A DNA stretch of 64,000 nucleotides from Sandaracinobacteroides sp041675905 (GCA_041675905.1 JBAYSX010000003.1:62001-126000), one strand, 5' to 3'; counted from the first letter of the stretch, positions 25,557 through 35,054 are shown. Translations and numbers: made by a program. Notes: generated by a model from the sequence alone, not told the origin.

Positions 25557-26471
25557 TCAACTATTCTGATGAGCTGCGCTGTTCTCCACCAGCCGGTCAA
25601 GCAGCCACTGGGCTGCCGGGCCGGGCGGTGTGTCCCGCCGCCACATGGCGTGGAAATCATAATGTACATCGCCGGAATCCGTGATGGCGAGGCGAAGCAA
25701 ACGGCCAGCGGCGAGATCATCCGCCACCATCGGCAGCGGCATATAGGCCCAGCCAAGCCCTTCCCGCAGCAGCGCATGGCGAACGGACAAATCCGCCAGC
25801 CGCCAGGTGTGCGCCGCCATCACCGAAAAATCCCGGCCCTGCGTCAGGGCAGAGCGATCGGTCAGCACCAGTTGCAAATGTTCGCGCGCGGCACCCGGCG
25901 GAATGGGTTGCTGGCGGGTGAGGGGGTGAGCGGGGGCTGCCACCGGCACCAGCAGCACCGAACAGGCGAAGACACGTTCGATTTCCGGATGCTCATCCGC
26001 AATCGGGCCGCCGCCGATGCCGATCACCGCCCCTCCATCGCGCACCATCTGCATCACCGCGCCCAGCGCCTCGGCATGGAGATGCAGCGTTACGGTGGGC
26101 CATTCGCTGCTGAAACTGCGCAGCGCGTCCGCCAGCAAATGCGTTGGCAAAAGCGCATCCACCACCAGATGCACCTCTGCTTCCACCCCTTCCAGCAGCC
26201 GTTGCACACGGGCGCGCAGGGACTCGACGCCATGGGCGACATTGCGCGCATCCGCCAGAACCGCCTGTCCGGCGGTGGTCAGGCGGGGCTTGCGCGTGCC
26301 TTCGCGGTCGAACAGCGTGACGCCCAGTTGCACTTCCAGGTTGGCGATGCCGTAGCTGATGACGGAGGTGGCGCGGTTCAGCTTGCGTCCGGCGGCGGCG
26401 AAACTGCCTTCCTCTGCCACGGTGAGGAAAATACGCAGCTGATCGAAGGTGGGGATACCAGGAGAAGTCAT
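25557..26471 (-). CDS. LysR-family transcriptional regulator
   Basis: Cytoplasmic regulator of 304 residues with an N-terminal winged helix-turn-helix (about 7-65, LRIFLTVAEEGSFAAAGRKLNRATSVISYGIANLE) and a periplasmic-binding-protein-like effector domain (about 90-295). The effector is not visible. It starts inside the stop of the CitE-like gene (ATGA overlap), so it is co-transcribed with that gene, and wrbA follows 89 bases downstream; either could be its target. Confidence 0.9.
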   Translation of the reverse strand: MTSPGIPTFDQLRIFLTVAEEGSFAAAGRKLNRATSVISYGIANLEVQLGVTLFDREGTRKPRLTTAGQAVLADARNVAHGVESLRARVQRLLEGVEAEVHLVVDALLPTHLLADALRSFSSEWPTVTLHLHAEALGAVMQMVRDGGAVIGIGGGPIADEHPEIERVFACSVLLVPVAAPAHPLTRQQPIPPGAAREHLQLVLTDRSALTQGRDFSVMAAHTWRLADLSVRHALLREGLGWAYMPLPMVADDLAAGRLLRLAITDSGDVHYDFHAMWRRDTPPGPAAQWLLDRLVENSAAHQNS

Positions 26472-27307
26472 ACGCGTTGGCGGATGGCGTCGGCCAGCGC
26501 CAGCACTTCGCGGGCGGCGGTCGCATGCATGCTTTCGACCATCCGGCCCTTGTAAGTGGCGATGCCCTGACCGGCGCGTTCTGCTTCTGTCCAGACGGCA
26601 ACAAGGCCTTCGGCTTCTTCGATTTGCCGGTCGGATGGCGTGAACAGCCGGTTGACCGTGGCCAGCTGATCGGGGTGGATGCAGGTTTTGCCGTCGAAGC
26701 CGAAGGCGCGACCTTGCGCCGTTTCAATTGCCAGGCCTTCCGGATTGCGAAAATCGCCGAACACGCCATCGAACACGGCGATGCCCGCAGCCCTTGCCGC
26801 CACGATCATGCGGCTGGCGCTGTAGATCAACGCCATGCGGTCTGGCGTCGGCGTTATCCGCAAGTCTTTCGCCAGATCGTTGAAGCCGGCAACCAATCCG
26901 GTGATGCCGGGAACGGCGGCGATGCCATCGACCGCCTGCACGGCCTGCGGCGTTTCGATCATCGCCCATACCGGCTTGCCGCCGGCCTTCGCCACAGCGG
27001 TTGCGGCGTCTTCCACCGTGTTGACTTTCGGCACGATCAGCAGTTCGACCCGCGAGCCGGCGGCTGCCGCAAAATCCGCGTCGGACCATGATGTGCCAAA
27101 GCCATTGACGCGGATCGCCAGCCGCCGCCCGCCCCAATCGCCATTATTCACCGCATCCGTGGCTGCCTTGCGCGCTTCCTCTTTCGCAGCCGGCGCCACC
27201 GCATCTTCGAGATCCAGGATCACGATATCCGCATCCGCGGTGCGCGCCTTTTCAATGGCGCGGGCATTGGCGGCGGGCAGATACAAGAGGCTGCGGTTGA
27301 GGTGCAT
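26468..27307 (-). CDS. CitE/HpcH-aldolase-family acyl-CoA lyase
   Basis: TIM-barrel C-C lyase of the CitE-like group (citramalyl-CoA, malyl-CoA or similar hydroxyacyl-CoA). The 279-residue product has the conserved start RSLLYLPAANARAIEKA, the Mg2+-binding acidic residue in ADIVILDLEDAVAP (near 37-40), the Glu of MIETPQAV and the C-terminal GFDGKTCIHPDQL. No CitD/CitF subunits are nearby, so it is a stand-alone CitE-like enzyme, not citrate lyase. The ATG at 27307 places this start in register; a frame to 27346 overlaps the divergent qmcA leader. Confidence 0.88.
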   Translation of the reverse strand: MHLNRSLLYLPAANARAIEKARTADADIVILDLEDAVAPAAKEEARKAATDAVNNGDWGGRRLAIRVNGFGTSWSDADFAAAAGSRVELLIVPKVNTVEDAATAVAKAGGKPVWAMIETPQAVQAVDGIAAVPGITGLVAGFNDLAKDLRITPTPDRMALIYSASRMIVAARAAGIAVFDGVFGDFRNPEGLAIETAQGRAFGFDGKTCIHPDQLATVNRLFTPSDRQIEEAEGLVAVWTEAERAGQGIATYKGRMVESMHATAAREVLALADAIRQRV

Positions 27308-27390
27308 GGCAAGGCCCTTCCGTGAAATTGCTTTCAAAACCTGCACATATCCCTATCTTGTATTTCCGGCAAAGTGGAAGGGCGACAGAT

Positions 27391-28368
27391 ATGGGCGGCA
27401 CGATATTTGCGTTAATTCTGGCTGGCCTTGCCGTGCTCGCCGTGGCCACCGCCATTGTTGTCGTGCGCCAGGGCTATGAATATACGCTGGAACGTTTCGG
27501 TCGCTACACCACGACTCTAAGGCCAGGATTTTCGCTGATTATCCCCTTCGTCGATCGCGTCGGCAAACGCATCAATATGATGGAGCAGGTGCTGGATATC
27601 CCGACGCAGGAGATCATCACCCGCGACAATGCGCTGGTGTCCGTCGATGGCGTGGTATTCTACCAGATCCTCGATGCCGCCAAGGCCGCCTATGAAGTCG
27701 CCCATCTGCAACCGTCCATCGTAGCGCTGACGCAAACCAATTTGCGCACCGTGATGGGCGCGCTCGATCTTGATCAGTCGCTATCACAGCGCGATGAGAT
27801 CAACGCCCGGCTGCTGACGGTGATCGACCATGCGACGGCGCCGTGGGGTCTGAAAGTGACACGGGTGGAAGTGCGCGATATTCGCCCGCCGCAGGATATT
27901 GTCAGCGCCATGGCGCGGCAAATGAAGGCGGAGCGGGAAAAACGCGCCGTGACACTGGAAGCGGAAGGTCTTCGCGCCGCCGAAATCTTGCGGGCCGAAG
28001 GCGCGAAACAGGCGCAAATTCTGGAAGCCGAAGGCAGGCGCGAAGCTGCCTTCCGTGACGCCGAGGCACGCGAACGCGAAGCCGAGGCCGAAGCTGCCGC
28101 GACCCGCATGGTATCTGAAGCCATTGCAGCGGGCGATGTGCAGGCGATCAATTATTTCGTGGCGCAGAAGTACGTAGATTCGCTGGTTGCCTTTGCCAAT
28201 TCCGCCAATGCCAAAACGATCTTCCTGCCTGTGGAAACCTCCAGCCTGATCGGGACGGTGGGCGGCATTTCCGAACTGGTGAAAGCGCTGAAAGACGGGC
28301 CGGACAAGGGCGGCCCTGCTCCGGCGGAGCCGCCGGTACGGCCCAATCCTTGGCGGTCACGCGACTGA
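27391..28368 (+). CDS. qmcA: SPFH/band 7 (stomatin-like) membrane protein QmcA
   Basis: Inner-membrane scaffold protein of the stomatin/prohibitin family that forms membrane microdomains. The 325-residue product has an N-terminal membrane segment (3-25), the SPFH domain (about 27-200, with VRQGYEYTLERFGRY and DIPTQEIITRDNALVSVDGVVFYQI) and a long Ala/Glu-rich coiled coil (about 185-255). The ATG at 27391 follows GGAAGGG. Its stop overlaps the nfeD-like start (TGATG), a classic qmcA-nfeD pair. Confidence 0.93.
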   Translation: MGGTIFALILAGLAVLAVATAIVVVRQGYEYTLERFGRYTTTLRPGFSLIIPFVDRVGKRINMMEQVLDIPTQEIITRDNALVSVDGVVFYQILDAAKAAYEVAHLQPSIVALTQTNLRTVMGALDLDQSLSQRDEINARLLTVIDHATAPWGLKVTRVEVRDIRPPQDIVSAMARQMKAEREKRAVTLEAEGLRAAEILRAEGAKQAQILEAEGRREAAFRDAEAREREAEAEAAATRMVSEAIAAGDVQAINYFVAQKYVDSLVAFANSANAKTIFLPVETSSLIGTVGGISELVKALKDGPDKGGPAPAEPPVRPNPWRSRD

Positions 28369-28826
28369 TGGAAACAGCATCTCCACTGCTATGGTTATTT
28401 TCGCCGTGGGGTTGGCTTTCGGTTGCGGCGGTTGCCGCCGGTCTTGAAATCCTGCTGCCCGGCGCTTTCATGATCTGGCTTGCGGCTGCGGCGCTGGCGA
28501 CGGCGATTGCGACCCTGTTGCTGTCGTTAGGCGTCGGCTGGCAAATGGGCGCGTTTGCCCTTTTTGCTTTTCTGGCGGTGATGGCGTCGCTGCAACTAAA
28601 GCGCCGTCACCCGATCACCAGCGACGATCCGGCGCTGAACCGGCGTGGCGTGCGGCTGGTGGGGGAGCATGTCACTGTCGTCGTTGCGCTTGCGGGCGGG
28701 GAAGGGCGCGTGCGTCTGGGCGACACGGTCTGGACAGCGCATGGCGCCGATGCGCCTGTTGGCGCGCGGCTGGTGGTGACAGGCCTTTCGGGAAATGCGC
28801 TTCAGGTGTCGCCGGTTCCGGAATAA
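28368..28826 (+). CDS. NfeD-family membrane protein (YbbK-like)
   Basis: Partner of QmcA-type SPFH proteins. The 152-residue product has membrane segments at about 8-75 (including GLEILLPGAFMIWLAAAALATAIATLLL) and a C-terminal OB-fold NfeD domain (about 90-150, with GRVRLGDTVWTAHGA, a family hallmark). The membrane protease domain of long NfeD forms is absent. Translation is coupled to qmcA. A bidirectional terminator follows directly. Confidence 0.9.
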   Translation: METASPLLWLFSPWGWLSVAAVAAGLEILLPGAFMIWLAAAALATAIATLLLSLGVGWQMGAFALFAFLAVMASLQLKRRHPITSDDPALNRRGVRLVGEHVTVVVALAGGEGRVRLGDTVWTAHGADAPVGARLVVTGLSGNALQVSPVPE

Positions 28827-28859
28827 CGGCGCGGGCAGGGAATAGCCCAGCCCGCGCCG
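28827..28859. terminator. Bidirectional terminator between the nfeD-like gene and the ompA-like gene
   Basis: Perfect 10-base-pair GC-only inverted repeat (28827-28836 and 28850-28859) with a 13-base loop between two convergent genes. There is no U tract on either side, so termination efficiency is uncertain. Confidence 0.6.
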
Positions 28860-28864
28860 GGAAA

Positions 28865-29557
28865 TCAGCGCTGCGTCGCGGCGACATCCCCTTCCGTCAC
28901 CGGAGACAGGCGGATTTCCACGCGGCGGTTTTGCGCGCGGCCTGCGTCCGTGTCGTTGCTGGCAACCGGCATGGTATAGCCATAGCCACGGGTGGCGATC
29001 CGTGCCTGCTGTACGCCGTAGGTCGCCAGGGCGTTGGCGACGGTTTGCGCCCGCTGTTCCGAGATTCGCTGGTTCACTTCCGCAGAGCCGACAGAATCTG
29101 TGTGCCCATAAACATCGACGAACGTGGATGGATATTGCCGCAACGTCTGGGCGATTTGCTCGATCTGCGGGCGGAATTGCGGCTTCAGCGCTACGGAGTT
29201 GAAATCGAACGTCACATTGTCGGGCATGGAGAGGACAATATCATCGCCGACCCGCTCGACGCCGATCCCGGTGCCGGCAGTTTGCTCGCGCAGCTTACGC
29301 TCCTGCTGGTCCATATAATGGCCGATGCCCGCGCCGGCGACCGCGCCGATGCCGGCGCCAACAATCGTTTCGGTGCGATTATTGCGTCCGCCCAGAATCA
29401 CGCCCAACAGGCCGCCCGCGCCCGCGCCGATCAGCGCGCCGGTGCCCGCCTTCGACATGCTTCGTTCGCCCGTCATCGGATCGGTGGTGCAGGCAGTGGT
29501 GAAAACCAGCGCGGCCATCGCCCCGGCGAGCGAAATAGTGCGGATACCCTGTGTCAT
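28865..29557 (-). CDS. OmpA-family outer-membrane lipoprotein
   Basis: Peptidoglycan-associated envelope protein of the YiaD/OmpA type. The 230-residue product has a lipoprotein signal with Cys23 (FTTAC), a Gly-zipper region (about 37-83, GAGAGGLLGVILGG and GAGIGAVAGAGIGHYM) that may insert in a membrane, and a C-terminal OmpA domain (about 112-222) with VDVYGHTDSVGSAEVNQRISEQRA, the peptidoglycan (diaminopimelate) binding loop. AGGAGA precedes the ATG at 29557. Confidence 0.93.
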   Translation of the reverse strand: MTQGIRTISLAGAMAALVFTTACTTDPMTGERSMSKAGTGALIGAGAGGLLGVILGGRNNRTETIVGAGIGAVAGAGIGHYMDQQERKLREQTAGTGIGVERVGDDIVLSMPDNVTFDFNSVALKPQFRPQIEQIAQTLRQYPSTFVDVYGHTDSVGSAEVNQRISEQRAQTVANALATYGVQQARIATRGYGYTMPVASNDTDAGRAQNRRVEIRLSPVTEGDVAATQR

Positions 29558-29718
29558 ATGCGCATTCTCCTGTTGTAACGGATTGAAGGCATTTGTGTCC
29601 GTCAGTCTTAACCTACGCTGTGCCAGCCTGCCAGGTAACCCTTCTTATCGCTACCAGGCGATCCAGCCATAACAATACTTGAGTTGAATCGTTCCGGGCG
29701 GCATAGAAGTGCGCAATC

Positions 29719-31020
29719 ATGGAATCCATACCCTGGGGCACCGTTGCGATCATCCTGGCGTTGATCGCCTTAAATGGCTTCTTTGCCGGAGCCGAACTGG
29801 CCATTGTATCGGCCCGTCGCCCGCGCCTTCAGATGCTGGAGAGGTCCGGCACACGAGGCGCATCGACCGCGCTGGCGTTGCAGGCGAATCAGGGACGATT
29901 TCTGTCCGCTGTGCAGATCGGTATCACGCTTGTCGGCGTTGCCAATGGCGCGGTTTCCGGGGCGAGCCTGGCCGGGCCGGTTGGCGATCTGCTGGTCAGC
30001 GCCGGATTGCCTGTGCGATTTTCTCAGGAAGCCGGCTTTGCGCTGGTCGTCGCCGTCGTCACCTATTTGTCGCTGATTATTGGCGAACTCGTGCCCAAAC
30101 AGCTGGCCCTGCGCGCGCCCGAGCGCACCGCGGCGCTGGTTGCGCCCATCATGCGAGGGGTAACACGGATCGCATCGCCGTTCGTCACCCTGCTGGATGC
30201 GTCGACGGCGCTGATTTTCCGGTTGCTGCGCGTCAATCGCGAAAGCGAACAAACGGTTACCGAAGAAGAGCTGCGGCACATTATGGCCGAGGCCCAATCG
30301 GCCGGCGTAATCGAGGAAGAAGAACGGGAACTGCTCACCGGCATTATGCGTTTCGCCGATCGTCAGGTGCGCGGCGTGATGACCCCCCGGCGCGAGGTGG
30401 ACTGGATCGACATTAATGCCGAGGAAGAAGACATACGCCAGCATCTCATCCAGACACCCCATACGCGCCTTGCGGTGGCGGACGGATCAATAGACCGCAT
30501 TATGGGGGTCATCCAGGCCCGTGACGCCCTTTCTGCCCTGCTGGAGGGGAAGAAAATCGACCTGCACAAGCTGGTGCGCAAGGCGCCGGTCGTGCCGGAC
30601 GTGGCCGACGCCACCATCGCCTTGTCTGTATTGCGCGATGCCGATGTGCCGATGGCCATTGTGATTGACGAATACGGGCATTTCGAAGGCGTCGTAACGC
30701 CGTCGGATCTGATGGCCGCCATCGCCGGAGAATTTCGTTCGGATATGGACGAGGGGCACGACGCCGCGATTATCACGCGGGAAGACGGCTCGTGGCTGGT
30801 ATCCGGCGGCATGGCGGCCGACGAACTGGCGGAATTTCTGGGCTTTCGCCTCCCCGACGAGCGGGATTATCATACGGTCGCCGGCTTCGTGCTGGCGGAA
30901 CTGGAACATATTCCGGAAACCGGCGAAATCTTCGATGTTTATGGTTTCCGCATAGAGGTAATCGACATGGATGGCCGCAAGATCGACAAATTGCTGATCC
31001 GCCGCCTGGAAAGCGAATGA
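29719..31020 (+). CDS. Hemolysin/CorC-family membrane protein (CNNM-CBS-CorC domains)
   Basis: Inner-membrane protein of the HlyC/CorC (TlyC) family, implicated in Mg2+/Co2+ efflux. The 433-residue product has a DUF21/CNNM membrane domain (about 1-195), a CBS pair (about 210-335, with GVMTPRREVDWID and MAIVIDEYGHFEGVVTPSDL) and a C-terminal CorC/HlyC transporter-associated domain (about 350-430). Its stop overlaps the next gene (ATGA). The window also has mgtE, so two Mg2+-related CBS proteins occur within 30 kb. Confidence 0.92.
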   Translation: MESIPWGTVAIILALIALNGFFAGAELAIVSARRPRLQMLERSGTRGASTALALQANQGRFLSAVQIGITLVGVANGAVSGASLAGPVGDLLVSAGLPVRFSQEAGFALVVAVVTYLSLIIGELVPKQLALRAPERTAALVAPIMRGVTRIASPFVTLLDASTALIFRLLRVNRESEQTVTEEELRHIMAEAQSAGVIEEEERELLTGIMRFADRQVRGVMTPRREVDWIDINAEEEDIRQHLIQTPHTRLAVADGSIDRIMGVIQARDALSALLEGKKIDLHKLVRKAPVVPDVADATIALSVLRDADVPMAIVIDEYGHFEGVVTPSDLMAAIAGEFRSDMDEGHDAAIITREDGSWLVSGGMAADELAEFLGFRLPDERDYHTVAGFVLAELEHIPETGEIFDVYGFRIEVIDMDGRKIDKLLIRRLESE

Positions 31021-31427
31021 ATCGGCTTATCTGGATCGTTTTGGCGATATTCTCGCTGCTGTGGTCCATATTTTGCTGGTTTGCCGCCACGCTGCTCGGG
31101 ACCGGGGCGCAAGTTGTCGCCTCCATAACGCGCTGGCTGGGATTTGATCCTTCATCCACGCAATGGCTGGGCGATACTTTGGCCATGATTGCCGTGCCAG
31201 CCCAGATTATCGTAGCCATTGGCTGGCTGATCGGCATGGCGGTACTGGCCATGGTGGGCGTGGCGGGCTCCCGCGCTGCATCCGGGATGCAGGACACGTT
31301 TTTCGGCGCCAAGCCGGACGAACGGCAAATGCGCGATAAAAAGGGAGGAAGAGCGGGCCTCGTGGAAGGGACGGTTTCTTCCCGCCATGTCGAATCTGCT
31401 GGACGTGATGACGCTCCCTTGAAATAG
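31017..31427 (+). CDS. Hypothetical membrane protein coupled to the CorC-like gene
   Basis: I do not recognise the family. The 136-residue product has two clear membrane segments (about 3-27 and 58-85), then a charged, likely cytoplasmic tail (GAKPDERQMRDKKGGRAG). The start overlaps the preceding stop by four bases, so it is co-translated with the CorC-like protein and may be an accessory of it; this is inference from position only. Confidence 0.75.
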   Translation: MNRLIWIVLAIFSLLWSIFCWFAATLLGTGAQVVASITRWLGFDPSSTQWLGDTLAMIAVPAQIIVAIGWLIGMAVLAMVGVAGSRAASGMQDTFFGAKPDERQMRDKKGGRAGLVEGTVSSRHVESAGRDDAPLK

Positions 31428-31576
31428 GGTAACACTCAGTTTATAAATTATTAAGACCCATTAGGCATCTCGTCGGGATTCATCCACGGTTCATCTCTGT
31501 ACGCGCTTGCAGCAATCGTCTTCGCACGATCGTTCGGCCACAGCCCGGGGACCGAAACTGAGTGGAAGAATAAACC

Positions 31577-33289
31577 ATGCATATCCTCCCCCGGGCGTTA
31601 ACCTTCTCTGTCTTGATGGCTGCTGCCGCTCCTGCCGCCGCGGCAGTTTATTATGTCGATTTTGCGAATGGCAACGATGGCAACAGCGGCACCGCCACCT
31701 CTTCGGCCTGGCGGCGTGCCCCCGGCGATCCCGCCGCGACAGGCATACCGGCCAATATCAAACTTAATCCCGGAGATGTCGTGCGTTTTCGCGGCGGCGT
31801 CCATTACCGGGGAAGTATTTCCCTGAAGCATAGTGGGGTTTCTGGCAAGGCCATCACCTGGTCGGGTACGGGGTGGGGGACCGGCCGCGCCATTATCGAC
31901 GGCGCCGATGCGGTGACTTCCACGGTAAATTGCCCCTCAAAGGGCGCATGCGGCAATGCCGCCAACTGGCAGAAGTTGAAACTGGTGACGTTTAAACAGC
32001 CAGTGGTTAAGGAAATTATGTTCTACGACCAGAAAGGACAATTATTTCCGTCACAGTATCCTGCCATAAAAGATCCGTTCTGGAACGATAATCTGGACCA
32101 TATGGCGGTCACGCCTCTCTCAAGTGTGGCGGCGATCGAGTCCGGACGGCTGGAACATCGGGTGCTTGCAGCCCAGGCTGCGAAAGCCGGGCCGCACGCC
32201 AAATTGCTGTTCTGGATCAGCGGCAATCAGCTTGCGTCGCGCCAGATAGATTCAGTTTCCGGGGCAAATATCTATTTCAAGCCGAACGGTCTGAAGCTTT
32301 ACAAGGATCGGCCCGGCCGGGTGGCGCTCGTGGGTAGCGCCAACGCGGTGACAGCGCCTGGCAGTTTCGCCGTCATCGCGCCCGGCAAGGCGGTGGTTTA
32401 CCCACGTTCCGGTGGCGGTGCATTCTCGGTGGGGAATGGCCGGGCTGGTATCGATATACGGGGGCAGTCGCATATCGTGATCCAGGGCTTTCACTTCGCG
32501 AATGGCACAGGAGATACACCGTTTAGCGGCCAGGGCATTGCGATCAATAACAGCCGGGGCGTCTGGGGCTATAATTGGGTCATCGAAAACAATAAATTCG
32601 GTCCGGCTGTGTTGCGCCACGGCCGTGGCACGATTTCGATCAATTATTCCGATGGAGCAATTGTTCGTAACAATGAAATCAGCTCCATTCAGGTTGGTTC
32701 AGGCGTTCGTGTAGCAGGCAAGGTGCGAAATCTGCAGGTGCTGGATAATAGCCTGCAGCGCGTTTCGCGCACGGGAATTTATTTCGGCGGTGTTGTCGAT
32801 GGCGTCGTTCGGGGGAATAACCTGCGCGAGATGCAAGGGGTGCATGGTAACGCCATGTCCTTCTATCTGGCGAACCAGAATATCCTTATTGAAAACAACT
32901 GCGTTTATAATTCCACCCGGCCAATCACGTTCCACGGCGACAACAAGCTGACACACAACAATCTTGTGTTCCGGAACAATATTCTGATCGGCACGGGCGA
33001 CTCTTCGTCTGCAATTACCAGCTGGGGTTCGCGTACACAGGGCGTGACGATCGCCGATAATGTAACGCTGGGTGCGAAATTCGGTGTTCGGCTGGTTGCG
33101 GGGGACGCCAAGGTGAGCGTCCGGAATAATCTGGTGTCCGGGTTCAATTTCCCCAAACCTGCTCCGTCAAGCTGGGAAGTTACAGGCAACGTAACCACGC
33201 CATTTTCGGAACGGCAAAATATGGAGCTGACGCCGGAATATTGCAGTGCGCAAGGAACGAAAACGCTGCTGCAAACAGGAAGCAATTAA
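31577..33289 (+). CDS. Secreted right-handed parallel beta-helix protein
   Basis: The 570-residue product has a Sec signal peptide (cut near AAAA-VYYVD at about 23-25) and then repeats typical of parallel beta-helix proteins (pectate-lyase-like fold): an N-terminal cap YYVDFANGNDGNSGTATSSAWR, then runs such as VIENNKFG, IVRNNEISSI, VLDNSLQRVS, VRGNNLREM, IENNCVYN and FRNNILIGT with regular Asn ladders. Members bind or cleave polysaccharides. No catalytic site can be assigned. The ATG at 31577 has GGAAG in front, and the gene stands alone with a strong terminator behind it. Confidence 0.85.
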   Translation: MHILPRALTFSVLMAAAAPAAAAVYYVDFANGNDGNSGTATSSAWRRAPGDPAATGIPANIKLNPGDVVRFRGGVHYRGSISLKHSGVSGKAITWSGTGWGTGRAIIDGADAVTSTVNCPSKGACGNAANWQKLKLVTFKQPVVKEIMFYDQKGQLFPSQYPAIKDPFWNDNLDHMAVTPLSSVAAIESGRLEHRVLAAQAAKAGPHAKLLFWISGNQLASRQIDSVSGANIYFKPNGLKLYKDRPGRVALVGSANAVTAPGSFAVIAPGKAVVYPRSGGGAFSVGNGRAGIDIRGQSHIVIQGFHFANGTGDTPFSGQGIAINNSRGVWGYNWVIENNKFGPAVLRHGRGTISINYSDGAIVRNNEISSIQVGSGVRVAGKVRNLQVLDNSLQRVSRTGIYFGGVVDGVVRGNNLREMQGVHGNAMSFYLANQNILIENNCVYNSTRPITFHGDNKLTHNNLVFRNNILIGTGDSSSAITSWGSRTQGVTIADNVTLGAKFGVRLVAGDAKVSVRNNLVSGFNFPKPAPSSWEVTGNVTTPFSERQNMELTPEYCSAQGTKTLLQTGSN

Positions 33290-33297
33290 TGGCAGGC

Positions 33298-33327
33298 GCG
33301 TCGCCTGTTCGCGCGAACAGGCGACGC
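33298..33327. terminator. Bidirectional terminator between beta-helix gene and purD
   Basis: Perfect 13-base-pair inverted repeat (33298-33310 and 33315-33327) with a GCGC tetraloop between two convergent genes. No U tract of note. Confidence 0.7.
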
Positions 33328-33334
33328 CATTTCA

Positions 33335-34603
33335 TTACGCTTCCCGGGCAATTTCCCGATGGCCGATATCGTGGCGATAAAAGCCATCCGGAAAATCCAG
33401 CGCCGCGCATGCGGAATAGGCAAGTCTGGCGGCGGCAGTCGTCGTTTCGGCATTGGCGGTGACAGCCAGCACCCGGCCCCCGCTGGCGACCAGATGGCCC
33501 TCATCATTGCGGCTCGTCCCGGCCTGAAAGATCCGGGCATGTTTCCCCGCCTCCGCCAGATTGCCGATCCGGCCACCAGCCCTTGGTTTGCCCGGATAGC
33601 CGGCGGCGGCGACCACCACCGTCAACGCTACGCCGTCTTTCCATTCCACCTGATTGCCGGCCAACTTGCCAGTGGCGGCAGCTTCGAGCAGATCCACCAG
33701 ATCGCTGTCCAGAAGCGTCATCAGCACCTGGCATTCGGGGTCTCCGAAACGGACATTATATTCGATCAGCTTTGGCCCTTCGGCCGTCAGCATCAGGCCA
33801 ACGAACAAGATGCCCTGAAACGGCGTGCCGCGCGCCGCCATGGTGGACAAGGTCGGCAAGACAATGCGTTGCATTGTCTGATCCTGCAGTTCCCGGGTGA
33901 ATATATGTGTGGGGGCATATGCCCCCATGCCACCGGTGTTCGGGCCGGTGTCTCCATCGCCGACGCGCTTGTGATCTTGCGCCGCGATCAGGGGCAGGGC
34001 GGTCGCGCCATCCGTCAGCACAAAGAAGCTGACTTCCTCGCCCGCCAGACATTCCTCGATCACGACTTCCGCCGGTCCATCGGCAAAGAGTGCCGTCAGT
34101 GCCTCTTCAGCCTCCTTCAGCGTCTGCGCGACTGTTACCCCCTTGCCGGCGGCAAGGCCGTCCGCCTTCACCACAACCGGCACCGGCCCGGCGCGTACAT
34201 GGGTGAGGGCGGAGTCCAGATCGGTGAAATGCGCCCAGGATGCGGTCGGCACCCGGGCTACATCGCAAAGTTTCTTGGTGTAACCCTTGGATGCCTCCAG
34301 CATCGCGGCGGCTTTGGATGGTCCGAACACCTGGATCCCGGCGGCGCGGCAGGAATCCGACACGCCAGCGGCCAACGGCGCTTCGGGACCAATGACCACC
34401 AGGTCGATATGATGCGCGACCGCCCAGGCGGCGACCGCCGCGCCGTCATTGGGGTCGAGCGTCACAAGTTGCGCATGTTCGGAAATGCCGGGATTGCCAG
34501 GGGCAGCAAACAGGCGGCCACAGCGCGGCGATTGCGCCAGCTTCCACGCGAGCGCATGTTCGCGCCCACCGCCGCCGAGCAACAGGATGGATAATGCAGT
34601 CAT
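33335..34603 (-). CDS. purD: Phosphoribosylamine-glycine ligase (GARS)
   Basis: Second enzyme of purine biosynthesis: joins phosphoribosylamine and glycine with ATP. The 422-residue product starts with the typical ILLLGGGGREHALAWKLA, has ATP-grasp subdomains (about 105-300, with VVKADGLAAGKGV) and the family signature region YNVRFGDPECQ near 285. I prefer ATG 34603 over ATG 34615 because family members begin directly at the first beta strand; neither has a good ribosome site. Confidence 0.95.
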   Translation of the reverse strand: MTALSILLLGGGGREHALAWKLAQSPRCGRLFAAPGNPGISEHAQLVTLDPNDGAAVAAWAVAHHIDLVVIGPEAPLAAGVSDSCRAAGIQVFGPSKAAAMLEASKGYTKKLCDVARVPTASWAHFTDLDSALTHVRAGPVPVVVKADGLAAGKGVTVAQTLKEAEEALTALFADGPAEVVIEECLAGEEVSFFVLTDGATALPLIAAQDHKRVGDGDTGPNTGGMGAYAPTHIFTRELQDQTMQRIVLPTLSTMAARGTPFQGILFVGLMLTAEGPKLIEYNVRFGDPECQVLMTLLDSDLVDLLEAAATGKLAGNQVEWKDGVALTVVVAAAGYPGKPRAGGRIGNLAEAGKHARIFQAGTSRNDEGHLVASGGRVLAVTANAETTTAAARLAYSACAALDFPDGFYRHDIGHREIAREA

Positions 34604-34720
34604 AGGCTGTCGCATAGCGGGCGCAAACCTGTTGGCAAGTGGCTGAAGCGATTTATGCGATGCCGCACGGTTGACGGCAGCGGCTTTCGGCCTGCATCAA
34701 TCGATCAGGGAGAAACGCCA

Positions 34721-35038
34721 ATGTTTATCGCCATGAACCGCTTTCGGATCGCGCCAGGCCGCGAAAATGACTTTGAATCGCTATGGCTTGGCCGCAACAC
34801 CTATCTGAAGGAGGTGCCGGGTTTCCGCTCCTTCCATCTGCTGAAGGGGGAGCGGCAGGAGGAGTACAGCCTCTATTCTTCCCATTCGGTCTGGGACTCC
34901 CGGGCCGCATTCGAAGACTGGACCCGCTCGGAAGCCTTCCGCCTGGCGCACGCCAATGCCGGCGCCAGCCGTGATATTTACGTGGGGCCGCCGCAATTCG
35001 AAGGCTTTGAGGCGATCCAGGCGGTCGAAAAAGCATGA
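34721..35038 (+). CDS. Antibiotic biosynthesis monooxygenase (ABM/IsdG-like) domain protein
   Basis: Small dimeric alpha-beta barrel protein of 105 residues. Such proteins act as cofactor-less monooxygenases or heme-degrading enzymes. Seen: Asn6 (MFIAMNRF), the F-x-x-F-H-L-L-K-G strand and W in SVWDSRAAFEDWTRSEAF, in the order found in IsdG/HmoB-type proteins, but heme binding cannot be proved here. AGGGAGAA lies in front of the ATG. It is convergent with an MFS exporter gene that carries a similar C-terminal domain. Confidence 0.8.
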   Translation: MFIAMNRFRIAPGRENDFESLWLGRNTYLKEVPGFRSFHLLKGERQEEYSLYSSHSVWDSRAAFEDWTRSEAFRLAHANAGASRDIYVGPPQFEGFEAIQAVEKA

Positions 35039-35054
35039 CGTTTGCGCCAATGTC

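Noticed and set aside
33359..34594. 411-codon plus-strand ORF
   Set aside because: Antisense to purD, which has all ATP-grasp motifs.
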